Source: DASWRT01 sp036403035
Lineage (GTDB): Bacteria; Pseudomonadota; Alphaproteobacteria; ATCC43930; CGMCC-115725
Length of the DNA: 12,861 nucleotides
Reading direction: 5' to 3'
Assembly (NCBI GenBank): GCA_036403035.1
Contig: DASWRT010000105.1
Span: forward strand, 1 to 12,861
Shown: positions 1-6,410 of the stretch, piece by piece
Layout of the letters: each line of letters begins with the position of its first letter
How positions within the stretch are numbered: the first letter of the stretch is position 1
Translations under genes and position numbers: made by a program
The notes under the pieces: model-generated
The model's database searches: none
Told to the model about the DNA's origin: nothing
The model's input: the letters and a program-made list of their open reading frames with translations, nothing else

Positions 1-1366
1 GGTGCAGGGCGCCGGTGATCAGCACCGCCGCCGCGGCCGTGATCGCAAGGCGCAGCGCGTGCCGGAAGACCAGCGAGCCGGGGTTCAGGTTGGCGCGAAG
101 CTGGGCGAGGGCGCTCCGCAGATTGCCGCCGGGATGGGCCGTCGGGCGTTCGATGACGGCGTCGGCGAGCACCGGCCGCGCCCGCGCGTCAGCGACCGCC
201 TCGCCAGCCGCCTCGATCCAGGCGCCGATCCGCTCGATCAGGTCGGCGGCATGCCGGTAGAGCGCACCGCTGCCGCCGCTCTCCGCCGCCGCGCCGGACG
301 CCGCGGCGAGGCGCCGGCGCAGGCGCCGCACCGTCGCCGCGAAGTCGCGCGGATCGGAGGCCGCCGCGACCTCCTTCCTCGCTCCCTCGCGCCCGTCGAG
401 CGCCGCCGCGATCGCCTCGCACCGCGCGGCGAGCCGGGCGAGCGCCAGCCGGACGGCCCTGGCGGCCGCGTCGGAGCGGGACGGCGGCGCGTTGCCGTGC
501 CGGGCGGCCTCCAGCAGCTCGTTGACGCCGAGCAGGCCGGCGAACACGCGGTCGGCGTCGGCGAGCAGGGTCAGGAGCTGGGCGCCGCGACGGCTGACGC
601 CGGCACGGCCGCGGCGCGTGTCGACCTGGGCTTGGCGCGCCGTCTCGATCGCGTCGCGGCAGGTGCTGCGGCGCGCCCGCGCCAGCTCCGCCCAGGATGC
701 GTCTCCCGCGGCGGCGGTCAGGCGTCCGGTGCGATGCAGTTCGGCCAGCGCCGCGGCATAAGCGCCGAGCGCGTGCCAGCACACTCCGACCGAGCGCCGC
801 GCCGGCCCGTACGGGTGCAGCCGCCAGATCACCAGCGTCAGCAGCATCGACCACAGCCCGCCGGCCAGCGTCAGCGCGGCGAGTTCCTCAGCCGCGGCGA
901 GGTCCTCGCCCGGCAGGCCGAGCGCCACCAATGCCGCGACGCTCAGCAGGACGCCGACCGTCGCCGCCGCGCTGCCGTAGATCCGCACGAGGCTGGCGCC
1001 GAAGCACCAGACGAAGGCGAACGGCACGGCGAGCCAGAGATGCGGCTTTACGAGGCTGGCGACGAAGCAGGCGAGGGCGCCGAAGACGGTCAGGCTTCCC
1101 ATCGCCGCGAAGCGCGTCCGCCACGGCCCGCCGGTGTCGGCGAGGGTGCCCCAGAAGGCGACGACCGAGATCCAGCTCAGCGTCGGCATGTCGAGGATCT
1201 CGCCGGCCACCACCGGGACCGCGCAGGCGACCGCGGCGCGCAGCCCGGCGGCGATGCTCAGCCGCTCGATCTCCAGCGGGACCGCCTGGCCGAGACGCGC
1301 CAGGAACGCCGCCCAGCGGCCCCCGACGCCTTCGCTCCCCCCGGCTCCCGATGCCGCGCCAGTCAT
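1..1366 (-). CDS. FUSC-family inner-membrane protein (partial, C-terminus beyond window)
   Basis: About 455 codons are open from an ATG at 1366 to the window edge, with GGAG five bases before the start. The N-terminus has five or six hydrophobic segments between about residues 42 and 181, including the stretch around IRIYGSAAATVGVLLSVAAL-like sequence at 128-150. A polar, Arg/Ala-rich helical region follows (about 190-430). A second membrane block begins at the cut edge with NPGSLVFRHALRLAITAAAA. This layout of membrane block, soluble helical block and second membrane block is that of the FUSC/YccS/AaeB group, which is linked to efflux of aromatic acids or other toxic compounds. The substrate cannot be told from sequence. 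The gene lies 98 bases downstream of degP on the same strand with no terminator seen between them, so they may be co-transcribed. A 544-codon open frame on the opposite strand is a GC shadow. Confidence 0.88.
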   Translation of the reverse strand, partial: MTGAASGAGGSEGVGGRWAAFLARLGQAVPLEIERLSIAAGLRAAVACAVPVVAGEILDMPTLSWISVVAFWGTLADTGGPWRTRFAAMGSLTVFGALACFVASLVKPHLWLAVPFAFVWCFGASLVRIYGSAAATVGVLLSVAALVALGLPGEDLAAAEELAALTLAGGLWSMLLTLVIWRLHPYGPARRSVGVCWHALGAYAAALAELHRTGRLTAAAGDASWAELARARRSTCRDAIETARQAQVDTRRGRAGVSRRGAQLLTLLADADRVFAGLLGVNELLEAARHGNAPPSRSDAAARAVRLALARLAARCEAIAAALDGREGARKEVAAASDPRDFAATVRRLRRRLAAASGAAAESGGSGALYRHAADLIERIGAWIEAAGEAVADARARPVLADAVIERPTAHPGGNLRSALAQLRANLNPGSLVFRHALRLAITAAAAVLITGALH

Positions 1367-1464
1367 TGCCGCTCCGCCCCCCGGATCACGCAGGGGCCGA
1401 GATTAAGCGGAAGCGTCGCCTCGCTCCAGCGGGCCCCGCGTACCGACGCCGCCGCCCCGCGGGT

Positions 1465-3153
1465 TCAGCCCGGCTTGTTGCTGCTGCTGCTGCCGGTGCT
1501 CTCGCCGCCTTTCTCGACGGACATGCCGACGAAGCGGCTGCTCCCGCGGCGGTTCACGAGGAGCAATACTTGCCCTTGCGCCGCCGCTGCCTTCAGCTTC
1601 TTCGCCGCCTCATCCGGCGCCTTCACCGGCTGCTGATCGACCGAAACGATGACGTCGCCCGGCTCCAGGCCCAGCGCCGCCGCCGGACTGTCGTCAGCCA
1701 GTTCGCGGATGATGACCCCCTCGGTGCTTTCGGGAACGCGCAGCCGCTTGCGCAGATCCGGCGTCAGTTCCGCCAATCGTATGCCGAGCGCTTCGGCTTT
1801 CTTGTCCTGCTGCGGCTTCTGGTCGGCATCCTGCTGCGGCTGTTGCGCCGCGGCGAGTTGCTTGTCGCTCGGCATCGGTGCGACGGTTGCCGTAATCTTC
1901 TGTTCCTTGCCGCCGCGCCGCGCCGTGACGTCGAGCTTCTGCCCGGCCGGCATGTCGGCGACAAGGCGCGGCAAGTCGTGGGCGGAGTGGATCGGGCGGC
2001 CGTTGACGCTGGTGATCACGTCGCCCTGCTTCAGGCCCGCCTGCGCCGCCGGGCTGTTCGGCAGCACTTCGGCGACGAGCGCGCCCTGCGGGTCGTTCTG
2101 GTTGAGCCCGAGGCTCTTCGCGATCGTCGGCGAGATCTCCTGGATGCTGACGCCGAGCCAGCCGCGATCGACGTGGCCCTTGTCGCGGATCTGCCCGACG
2201 ATGTCCTTGGCGAGGGTCGACGGGATCGCGAAGCCGATGCCGATCGAGCCGCCCGACGGCGAGAAGATCGCGGTGTTGATGCCGATCACCTCGCCCGAGA
2301 GGTTGAAGGTCGGGCCGCCGGAATTGCCGCGGTTGATCGGCGCGTCGATCTGCAGGAAGTCGTCGTAGGGGCCTTCGTTGATGTTGCGGCCGCGGGCCGA
2401 GACGATGCCGGCCGTCACCGTGCCGCCGAGCCCGAAGGGGTTGCCGACCGCCACCACCCAGTCGCCGACCTTGGTGCTGTCGCTGTCGCCCCATTGCACG
2501 AAGGGCAGCGGGTCGGACGCGTCGATCTTGATCAACGCGAGGTCGGTCTTCTCGTCGCGCCCGAGCACTTTCGCCGGATGCTTCGAATTATCCTGGAAGA
2601 TCACCGTCACCTTGTCGGCTTGGGCGACGACGTGGTTGTTGGTCACGATGTAGCCGCTCGGATCGATGATGAAGCCGGAGCCGAGCGCCATCGCCTCGCC
2701 CCCCGGCCGCGGGTGCGGCGACGGCGTGCCGGGCATCCCGCGCTGACCGAAGAAGCGGCGCAGGAAGTCGTCGAACGGCGTGCCCTGCGGGCCGCCGCCA
2801 CCACCCGGACCGTTGTTCGGACCGGCATCCGGCCCGGCATCCGGCGAGCCCTCGTTATCCTCGTCGGCGACCGGCGAGGCGGCGTCGGCGCGCAACTTCA
2901 CCGATACGTTTACGACCGCCGGCAGAACGCGGTCGACGATCGGCGACAGGCTCGGCAGCGCTACCGCGGTCTGCTTCTGCACCTGCTGCGTGATATTCGG
3001 CCCGGCGCCGCCTTTGGCGTCGGCAGGGCGTGCATCGTCTTGCGCGGCGCCTGTCGCAGCGGACAACGCGAGCAGGACGGCGGCGCCGAACGCTGCCGCC
3101 GGTATTGCACGAGCGGCCGACTTTTCCTGTCGTCCGAGGAAACCGTTCGTCAT
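1465..3153 (-). CDS. degP: DegP/HtrA (Do) family periplasmic serine protease
   Basis: This is a 562-aa protease-chaperone that degrades or refolds damaged envelope proteins in the periplasm. The start is the ATG at 3153, with AAAGGG about six bases upstream; the open frame reaches 3303, but the extension is Arg-rich and crosses the promoter. Residues 16-37 form a signal peptide ending near TGAA-QDD. The trypsin-like domain carries the full triad: His174 (TNNHVV), Asp204 (KTDLALIKI) and Ser278 (RGNSGG). PDZ1 starts near 331 (GWLGVSIQEI) and PDZ2 spans about 456-545, joined by a Gln/Lys-rich linker at 436-453. A Gly/Pro/Asp-rich stretch (103-124) sits before the protease core, where family members have a variable loop. 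Length and domain order are normal for DegP/MucD-type proteins. An EcfG-like promoter lies 64 bases upstream of the start. Confidence 0.96.
   Translation of the reverse strand: MTNGFLGRQEKSAARAIPAAAFGAAVLLALSAATGAAQDDARPADAKGGAGPNITQQVQKQTAVALPSLSPIVDRVLPAVVNVSVKLRADAASPVADEDNEGSPDAGPDAGPNNGPGGGGGPQGTPFDDFLRRFFGQRGMPGTPSPHPRPGGEAMALGSGFIIDPSGYIVTNNHVVAQADKVTVIFQDNSKHPAKVLGRDEKTDLALIKIDASDPLPFVQWGDSDSTKVGDWVVAVGNPFGLGGTVTAGIVSARGRNINEGPYDDFLQIDAPINRGNSGGPTFNLSGEVIGINTAIFSPSGGSIGIGFAIPSTLAKDIVGQIRDKGHVDRGWLGVSIQEISPTIAKSLGLNQNDPQGALVAEVLPNSPAAQAGLKQGDVITSVNGRPIHSAHDLPRLVADMPAGQKLDVTARRGGKEQKITATVAPMPSDKQLAAAQQPQQDADQKPQQDKKAEALGIRLAELTPDLRKRLRVPESTEGVIIRELADDSPAAALGLEPGDVIVSVDQQPVKAPDEAAKKLKAAAAQGQVLLLVNRRGSSRFVGMSVEKGGESTGSSSSNKPG
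2822..2845. repeat. 12-bp perfect tandem duplication inside degP
   Basis: Two adjacent copies of CCGGCATCCGGC are present (2822-2833 and 2834-2845). On the minus strand they encode DAGP twice within the Gly/Pro-rich loop of the protease. The repeat is in frame and looks like a slippage duplication in a low-complexity loop. Confidence 0.8.
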
Positions 3154-3216
3154 GGCTGCCCTTTCGCAAGCGTGGACGCGCCGCCGCCCGCCCGGCGCCG
3201 CGCGCATCGACGTAGA

Positions 3217-3241
3217 TACGAGCCGGACTCTGCAAAGTTCC
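3217..3241 (-). promoter_or_regulatory. EcfG-like general stress promoter of degP
   Basis: On the minus strand GGAAC (3241-3237) is followed by exactly 16 bases and then CGTA (3220-3217). The alphaproteobacterial general stress sigma factor EcfG is known to use GGAAC-N16/17-CGTT, so this is a full -35 box with a one-base change in the -10 box. Transcription would begin near 3209, giving a leader of about 55 bases before the degP ATG at 3153. No other GGAAC with a suitable -10 box was found in the intergenic regions I searched. Confidence 0.6.
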
Positions 3242-3310
3242 ACGCCGGTCGCCGCTGTCACGGACTTACGTCCGAAAGCGCGCCGCGGCAGCCTGACCCG
3301 CACCTCAGCA

Positions 3311-3326
3311 GCCTATCTCAATAGGC
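3311..3326 (-). terminator. Small hairpin over the stop of the 65-aa gene (weak terminator candidate)
   Basis: GCCTAT and ATAGGC form a perfect 6-bp stem with a 4-base loop. Read on the minus strand, the loop contains the TGA stop (3320-3318) of the small gene. No T-run follows, so termination is uncertain; it may instead protect the 3' end or separate this gene from degP. Confidence 0.25.
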
Positions 3327-3515
3327 CGGCCGTCCGGCCTTCCCCGGCGCGCGAAGCTCCGGGTGCTCGTCCGCGAGGACGCCGGCGGATTGATCCGCCG
3401 CCGTTTCGAGCTCGCGGGCGAGACCCATCATTACAGCGATCGCGTGCTGATCATCCAGCGTCGAGGCGAGGTGACGGCATCGTGCCGCCCATCCCTTGAG
3501 GTCGAGCGTCGTCAT
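3318..3515 (-). CDS. Small helical hypothetical protein, 65 aa
   Basis: I do not recognise a characterised family. The protein starts MTTLDLKGWAARCRHLAS and carries an amphipathic helical core (about residues 5-40, with ARCRHLASTLDD and LARELETAAD) and a polar tail. The pattern of Arg/Cys/Leu-Ala followed by LARELE..A resembles many short uncharacterised helical proteins annotated in Rhizobiales. The ATG at 3515 has only a poor ribosome site (GAGTCGGG). A 12-codon frame beginning MNDLERDALSRA ends in TGA overlapping this ATG (ATGA), so translational coupling to a leader peptide is possible but unproven. It lies upstream of degP on the same strand, separated by about 160 bases holding the degP promoter, so a shared function is not implied. 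Confidence 0.6.
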   Translation of the reverse strand: MTTLDLKGWAARCRHLASTLDDQHAIAVMMGLARELETAADQSAGVLADEHPELRAPGKAGRPAY

Positions 3516-3676
3516 GCCCGACTCAACGCGTCACGTTCGAGGTCGTTCATTCCGGTTGCCGCCGGTGCACGGCGCCAGCCCTCGCGTGAAAGTTCGACCG
3601 CCCCGCCGCCGCTTGCCGGAGTCGCCGCGAGCGGCACAGAAAGGCGCTCGAGCAGGAGTTCCGGAAGATGACGGCG

Positions 3677-3721
3677 GGGCGGTCTGGACGACCACTCCGA
3701 CCAATCGTCGGAGGACCGCCC
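3677..3721. other. 45-base two-stem hairpin, possible structured RNA
   Basis: GGGCGGTC (3677-3684) pairs perfectly with GACCGCCC (3714-3721). Inside it CTCCGAC (3695-3701) pairs perfectly with GTCGGAG (3707-3713) around a 5-base loop. The two stems are continuous on the 3' side, with a 10-base bulge on the 5' side. That is 15 Watson-Crick pairs in 45 bases. No T-run follows on either strand, which argues against a simple intrinsic terminator. The transcribed strand is unknown. Confidence 0.55.
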
Positions 3722-3777
3722 AAGCCGTAATTCGTGATCGGCAGGGATGCGGTAGATAGTGATCCGGCGGGCGGGTT

Positions 3778-3807
3778 CAAGGATACCGGACGGCGGTCCG
3801 GACCTTG
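3778..3807. other. 30-base hairpin with internal loop
   Basis: CAAGG (3778-3782) pairs with CCTTG (3803-3807), and CCGGAC (3786-3791) pairs with GTCCGG (3796-3801) around a GGCG loop. The two helices are separated by a small ATA/A internal loop, giving 11 pairs in 30 bases. It lies 56 bases from the previous hairpin and in the same non-coding stretch. Confidence 0.5.
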
Positions 3808-3894
3808 CCCTTCTCGTCGTGCCGCCGTTTTGCCAGCGCCCGGCGCCGACGCTCCGGGCGTCCGAATGCCGCCGAAGCTCCGGGAAGCGGAGCC

Positions 3895-4104
3895 TTACAT
3901 CTGCCCGGCGTCGAGGCTCTGGAAGCCGGCAGGTTCGGTTGCAATCATAACCGCAACCTCGTAGCGGGCCTCCTTTCCCGACAGCATCGGTCGAGACCGA
4001 ACCAGCGCCTCGACGGCTGCCTCGAACGCTGCCGTGGTGTCGCGATGCTGATGGCAGGCCCTGTCGTAGGTAGACCGGACAAGCCGGTGAAGGTCGTTCC
4101 CCAT
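3895..4104 (-). CDS. Small conserved-looking protein, 69 aa (paralogue of the 61-aa neighbour)
   Basis: The frame is open upstream to 4296, but the ATG at 4104 is chosen because a strong AGGAGG lies about nine bases before it and because the protein then aligns from residue 1 with its neighbour. It begins MGNDLHRLVRSTYDRA and continues with AAFEAAVEALVRSRPML and an EAR motif. Shared with the 61-aa protein are DL..L(V/I)R at the N-terminus, AAF(E/D).AVE.L..R.RP(M/L)L in the middle and EAR..VA near the end. No signal peptide, membrane span or Cys pair is visible; it is predicted to be an all-helical cytoplasmic protein. The function is unknown. It differs from its partner by a longer, unrelated C-terminal tail (ATEPAGFQSLDAGQM). 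Confidence 0.75.
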   Translation of the reverse strand: MGNDLHRLVRSTYDRACHQHRDTTAAFEAAVEALVRSRPMLSGKEARYEVAVMIATEPAGFQSLDAGQM

Positions 4105-4314
4105 CTCTCGTCGCCTCCTGATCCTCGCGTCGGGGTAGATTGGCCGGCCTTTCGGCAACCCGGCGTGACAAAACCGGGTCATCGTCCGGCAAAGAGGAAC
4201 GACGTCAGGATTTCGATACTTGCCGGCTACCGCAGGCGAGCGGATGGGTCTCAGGCTTTTACGCCGGTTTCGAGCGTCCGACCGACGACTGCGCACGCTC
4301 CCGGCTCGTCGCCA

Positions 4315-4500
4315 TCACTTCTCCAGCGGGCTCCATTCGAGCAACTCCGCCACCACCCGCCGCGCCTCTTCGATGTCGAGCAGCGGTCTTCGCCGTTGCA
4401 GCAGCTCGACCGCGCGGTCGAACGCCGCAGCAGCATCCTGCTCCGTCATCATCGCGTTGTTGAATGCGGCGCGAATAAGTTGGGGAAGGTCATCGGGCAT
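4315..4500 (-). CDS. Small conserved-looking protein, 61 aa (paralogue of the 69-aa neighbour)
   Basis: The start is taken as the ATG at 4500 (MPDDLPQLIRAAFNNAMM). The upstream extension to 4599 is Pro/His/Arg-rich and has no match to the paralogue. Core motifs are AAAFDRAVELLQRRRPLLD and EEARRVVAELLEW. The protein is very charged, with no membrane segment, and is probably two or three helices. It is upstream of and in the same direction as the 69-aa gene, with 210 bases between them, so they need not form a tight operon. GAGG lies about 10 bases before the start. Conservation of spacing and motifs between the two copies, despite different flanking sequence, is the main reason to accept both as real genes. 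The function is unknown. Confidence 0.72.
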   Translation of the reverse strand: MPDDLPQLIRAAFNNAMMTEQDAAAAFDRAVELLQRRRPLLDIEEARRVVAELLEWSPLEK

Positions 4501-4611
4501 GACCTGAACGGCCTCATGGTGCGGGGAAGGGAAGAGCTGTGAACCTATCCAGCGGCGGCCTGCATGCAACCCGGGACGGTGCAGGGCAGGGCTGCGCACG
4601 ACGGTTGACTG

Positions 4612-4640
4612 ATAACGATATCACCAGCGCGTTCATTCAA
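4612..4640 (-). promoter_or_regulatory. Possible sigma-70 promoter for the small paralogue genes
   Basis: On the minus strand TTGAAT (4640-4635) and CGTTAT (4617-4612) are 17 bases apart. The -35 box is fair and the -10 box is weak. It would place the start of transcription near 4605, about 105 bases before the 61-aa gene. It lies in the 264-base divergent gap shared with the GntR regulator (4501-4764), where no gene was recognised. Confidence 0.28.
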
Positions 4641-4746
4641 AGATCCTGGTCTGCCGAAACCGGCAACTTCCAGGCAGGCAGCGATCCCAGGAGCGCTGTG
4701 GCACGTGCCGCTCGGATCGGAAAACTCATGGTATCAGGCAAGTAGG

Positions 4747-4758
4747 CTTGTATACTAG
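4747..4758 (+). promoter_or_regulatory. Likely operator/-10 region of the GntR regulator operon
   Basis: CTTGTATACTAG is a near-perfect 12-bp palindrome (five of six pairs) centred on GTATAC. FCD-type GntR regulators are known to bind short AT-rich palindromes, and TTGTATACAA-like cores are common among them. TATACT inside it (4751-4756) also looks like a -10 box, so binding would block initiation: autoregulation is inferred. The ATG at 4765 is only six bases downstream. Confidence 0.5.
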
Positions 4759-4764
4759 TGTCCC

Positions 4765-5475
4765 ATGTCACGGCGCACGATCGCTACCGCACCGCTCGAC
4801 CGCCGGGTTTCCGCGGGGACGCAGCTTTATCCGAAGCTGCGCGACCTCATCGTCACAGCCGTCCTCCGGCCGGGCGAGCCGCTTTCCGAAGCGCGGGTGG
4901 CGGAGCAATTCGGCGTCAGTCGCACTCCCGTGCGCGAGGCTTTCAAGCGTTTGGCCGAGGAGGGATTCCTGCGGATTTATCCGCAGCTCGGAACCTTCGT
5001 CTCGCCGATCCAGCTCGACGCGGTGGCCGACAGCCAGTTCATCCGGGAGACGCTCGAATGCCGCGCCGTCGTCCTTGCGACCGAGCGCATGACTTCGGAC
5101 GGACGAAAGACGCTGAAGGATCGGCTCGCGGCGCAGAAGCGGTCCGTCGCGGCCAGTGATCACGCCGCGTTCTTCGCCTCCGATGAGGCCATGCACGCCG
5201 ATCTGATCCGCATCGCCGGACGTCCCGCGGTCTGGCATTTCATCCAGGGTGCGAAAGCGCAACTCGACCGCGTGCGATGCCTGGCAATCCAAAGTCAGGA
5301 TTGGCTGAGGCTGATGTTCGAACAGCACCGGACGATCGTCGACGCCGTTCTCACGGACGACCCCGCCGCCGCGGAGACGGCGATGCGGGAGCATCTCAAG
5401 ACGGTCTTCGCCGCGATCGAGCGGATCGTCGCGACGGATCAGGACTTTTTCGAGAAGGGCGGCGGCGCCGCGTGA
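4765..5475 (+). CDS. GntR-family transcriptional regulator, FCD (FadR) subgroup
   Basis: This 236-aa ligand-responsive regulator probably controls the transporter operon it heads. Residues 20-80 form the winged helix-turn-helix, with the recognition segment SEARVAEQFGVSRTPVREAF and the wing around GTFVSPI. The C-terminal all-helical FCD domain keeps the usual metal-binding residues: Asp140 and His144 (SDEAMHADL), His188 (EQHRTIVDAV) and His210 (MREHLKTV). It is therefore expected to hold a metal ion beside a small carboxylated ligand. The start is fixed by an in-frame TAG only six bases upstream (4756-4758). No Shine-Dalgarno fits in that gap, so the mRNA may be leaderless. The next gene starts 39 bases after the stop. 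FCD regulators are usually repressors released by the substrate of the pathway; the ligand here is unknown. Confidence 0.93.
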   Translation: MSRRTIATAPLDRRVSAGTQLYPKLRDLIVTAVLRPGEPLSEARVAEQFGVSRTPVREAFKRLAEEGFLRIYPQLGTFVSPIQLDAVADSQFIRETLECRAVVLATERMTSDGRKTLKDRLAAQKRSVAASDHAAFFASDEAMHADLIRIAGRPAVWHFIQGAKAQLDRVRCLAIQSQDWLRLMFEQHRTIVDAVLTDDPAAAETAMREHLKTVFAAIERIVATDQDFFEKGGGAA

Positions 5476-5514
5476 GCGCCGTCTCAGACAAAAACTGTGG
5501 GAGGAAATTCGATA

Positions 5515-6351
5515 ATGTCGTTCAGGAACTTGGCTGCGGCGCTGCTGCTGTGCTCGGCGACCGTCACCGCGGCGACGGCCGCACGGGCGCAGGACGTGCC
5601 GGCGCCCGGCACGAGCCCGCGCATCGATGCAATCCGCAAGGCCGGCGCGCTGCGGGTCGGCGTCCTCGCCAACGCGCCCTGGCTCGTCGAAAACACCAGC
5701 GGCAGCCAAGGAGAGGCTTGGAATGGTCCTGCCTGGACTCTTGCGAAGGAATATGCCCGCCGGCTGGACGTGAAATTGGAGCCCGTGCCGGTCAGTCATG
5801 AGACGAAGGTTCCGGTGCTCGCCGCCAACCAAGTCGATATGACGATTTCGCCGCTTGCCGAAACGCCGGAGCGACAGCAAGTCGTCGATTTCGTGATCTA
5901 CTCCAGCACCAGCGTCTGCATGTTCGGGCTCGCCTCGAACCCGAAATTCGCCAAGGCCGCGACGGTCGACGACCTCGACACGCCCGACATCACGATCGCC
6001 TACTATACCGGCGGCGGCGAGGAGGGCTGGGTCAAGGAGCGGTTCAAAAAGGCGAAGCTGCGCGGCGTGACGGGGTCCGGAACCGCTCCCGTCGAGGAGA
6101 TCATGGCAAAGCGCGCCGACGCGGCGCCGATCAACCGCGTCCCGTACGTGCCGATGGCGCGCAAGGTGAAGGGGCTCGCCGCGCTGCCGAAGGAGAACAA
6201 CTGCCAGGACAGCACCGAGAAGGCGAATCCCGTCGGCATCGCCGTCGACAAGAATCAAGCCGCGTATCTCGAATGGCTGCGTGCCGTCGAGAAATCGATG
6301 GAGCCGCAATTGCGGCAGGAGGAACAGCGGGTCGTCGCGACGATGCAGTAG
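5515..6351 (+). CDS. Periplasmic solute-binding protein, family 3 (polar amino acid type)
   Basis: This 278-aa protein captures the substrate in the periplasm for the ABC transporter that follows. ATG 5515 is chosen because GGGAGGAA lies about ten bases before it; the earlier GTG at 5497 would put the ribosome site inside the gene. A signal peptide covers residues 1-25 (cleavage after TAARA). The mature protein shows the family pattern: LRVGVLANAPWL near 46, DMTISPLAETPERQQVVDF at 108-126 with the ligand-type Arg120, and the hinge-proximal RADAAPINRVPYVPMA near 200-215. Many amino-acid binders have an Asp at the place where this protein has Asn207 (DAAPIN), so the ligand may lack a free alpha-amino group; this is a weak inference. 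Mature Cys135 and Cys230 could form a disulphide. There is no lipobox, so it is probably soluble. Confidence 0.93.
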   Translation: MSFRNLAAALLLCSATVTAATAARAQDVPAPGTSPRIDAIRKAGALRVGVLANAPWLVENTSGSQGEAWNGPAWTLAKEYARRLDVKLEPVPVSHETKVPVLAANQVDMTISPLAETPERQQVVDFVIYSSTSVCMFGLASNPKFAKAATVDDLDTPDITIAYYTGGGEEGWVKERFKKAKLRGVTGSGTAPVEEIMAKRADAAPINRVPYVPMARKVKGLAALPKENNCQDSTEKANPVGIAVDKNQAAYLEWLRAVEKSMEPQLRQEEQRVVATMQ

Positions 6352-6410
6352 ATAACGGCTTCGCCTCTGGTGGGCGGCAATCGAACCTGGAATGCAGCGA
6401 CGACGCCTGA

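Larger units (their letters stand above)
3516..3894. other. Non-coding stretch with two strong hairpins
   Basis: About 380 bases lie between the 65-aa and 69-aa minus-strand genes. Open frames exist on both strands, but their translations are Arg/Ser/Pro-rich, overlap each other and lack ribosome sites, so I call none of them. The middle and left part contains two well-formed inverted repeats (listed separately). No tRNA, repeat element or degraded gene was recognised. It could hold a small RNA, a long untranslated region or simply terminators. Confidence 0.5.

Noticed and set aside
1481..1492. Four CTG units, a microsatellite-like run
   Set aside because: It encodes the Ser run in the degP C-terminal tail and is too short to suggest phase variation.
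3154..3303. N-terminal extension of degP to 3303
   Set aside because: The extra 50 residues are Arg-rich, precede the true signal peptide and cross the EcfG-like promoter; ATG 3153 has a good ribosome site.
2..3324. Very long plus-strand open frames (544 and 875 codons) opposite the FUSC and degP genes
   Set aside because: They lie antisense to genes with clear family motifs, and their translations are Arg/Ala/Pro-rich low-complexity sequence typical of GC-rich mirror frames.
3547..3780. 77-codon minus-strand frame in the gene-free stretch
   Set aside because: No ribosome site or domain pattern, and it covers the strong 3677-3721 hairpin.
3774..3785. GGTTCAAGGAT resembling a tRNA T-loop
   Set aside because: The flanking bases do not form a T-stem, and no anticodon arm or acceptor stem can be built around it.
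4158..4179. ACCCGG/CCGGGT stem in the leader of the 69-aa gene
   Set aside because: Only 6 bp with a 10-base loop and no further support for a terminator or riboswitch.
4539..4745. 68-codon GTG-started frame upstream of the GntR gene
   Set aside because: No ribosome site, unremarkable composition, and it occupies the divergent promoter region.
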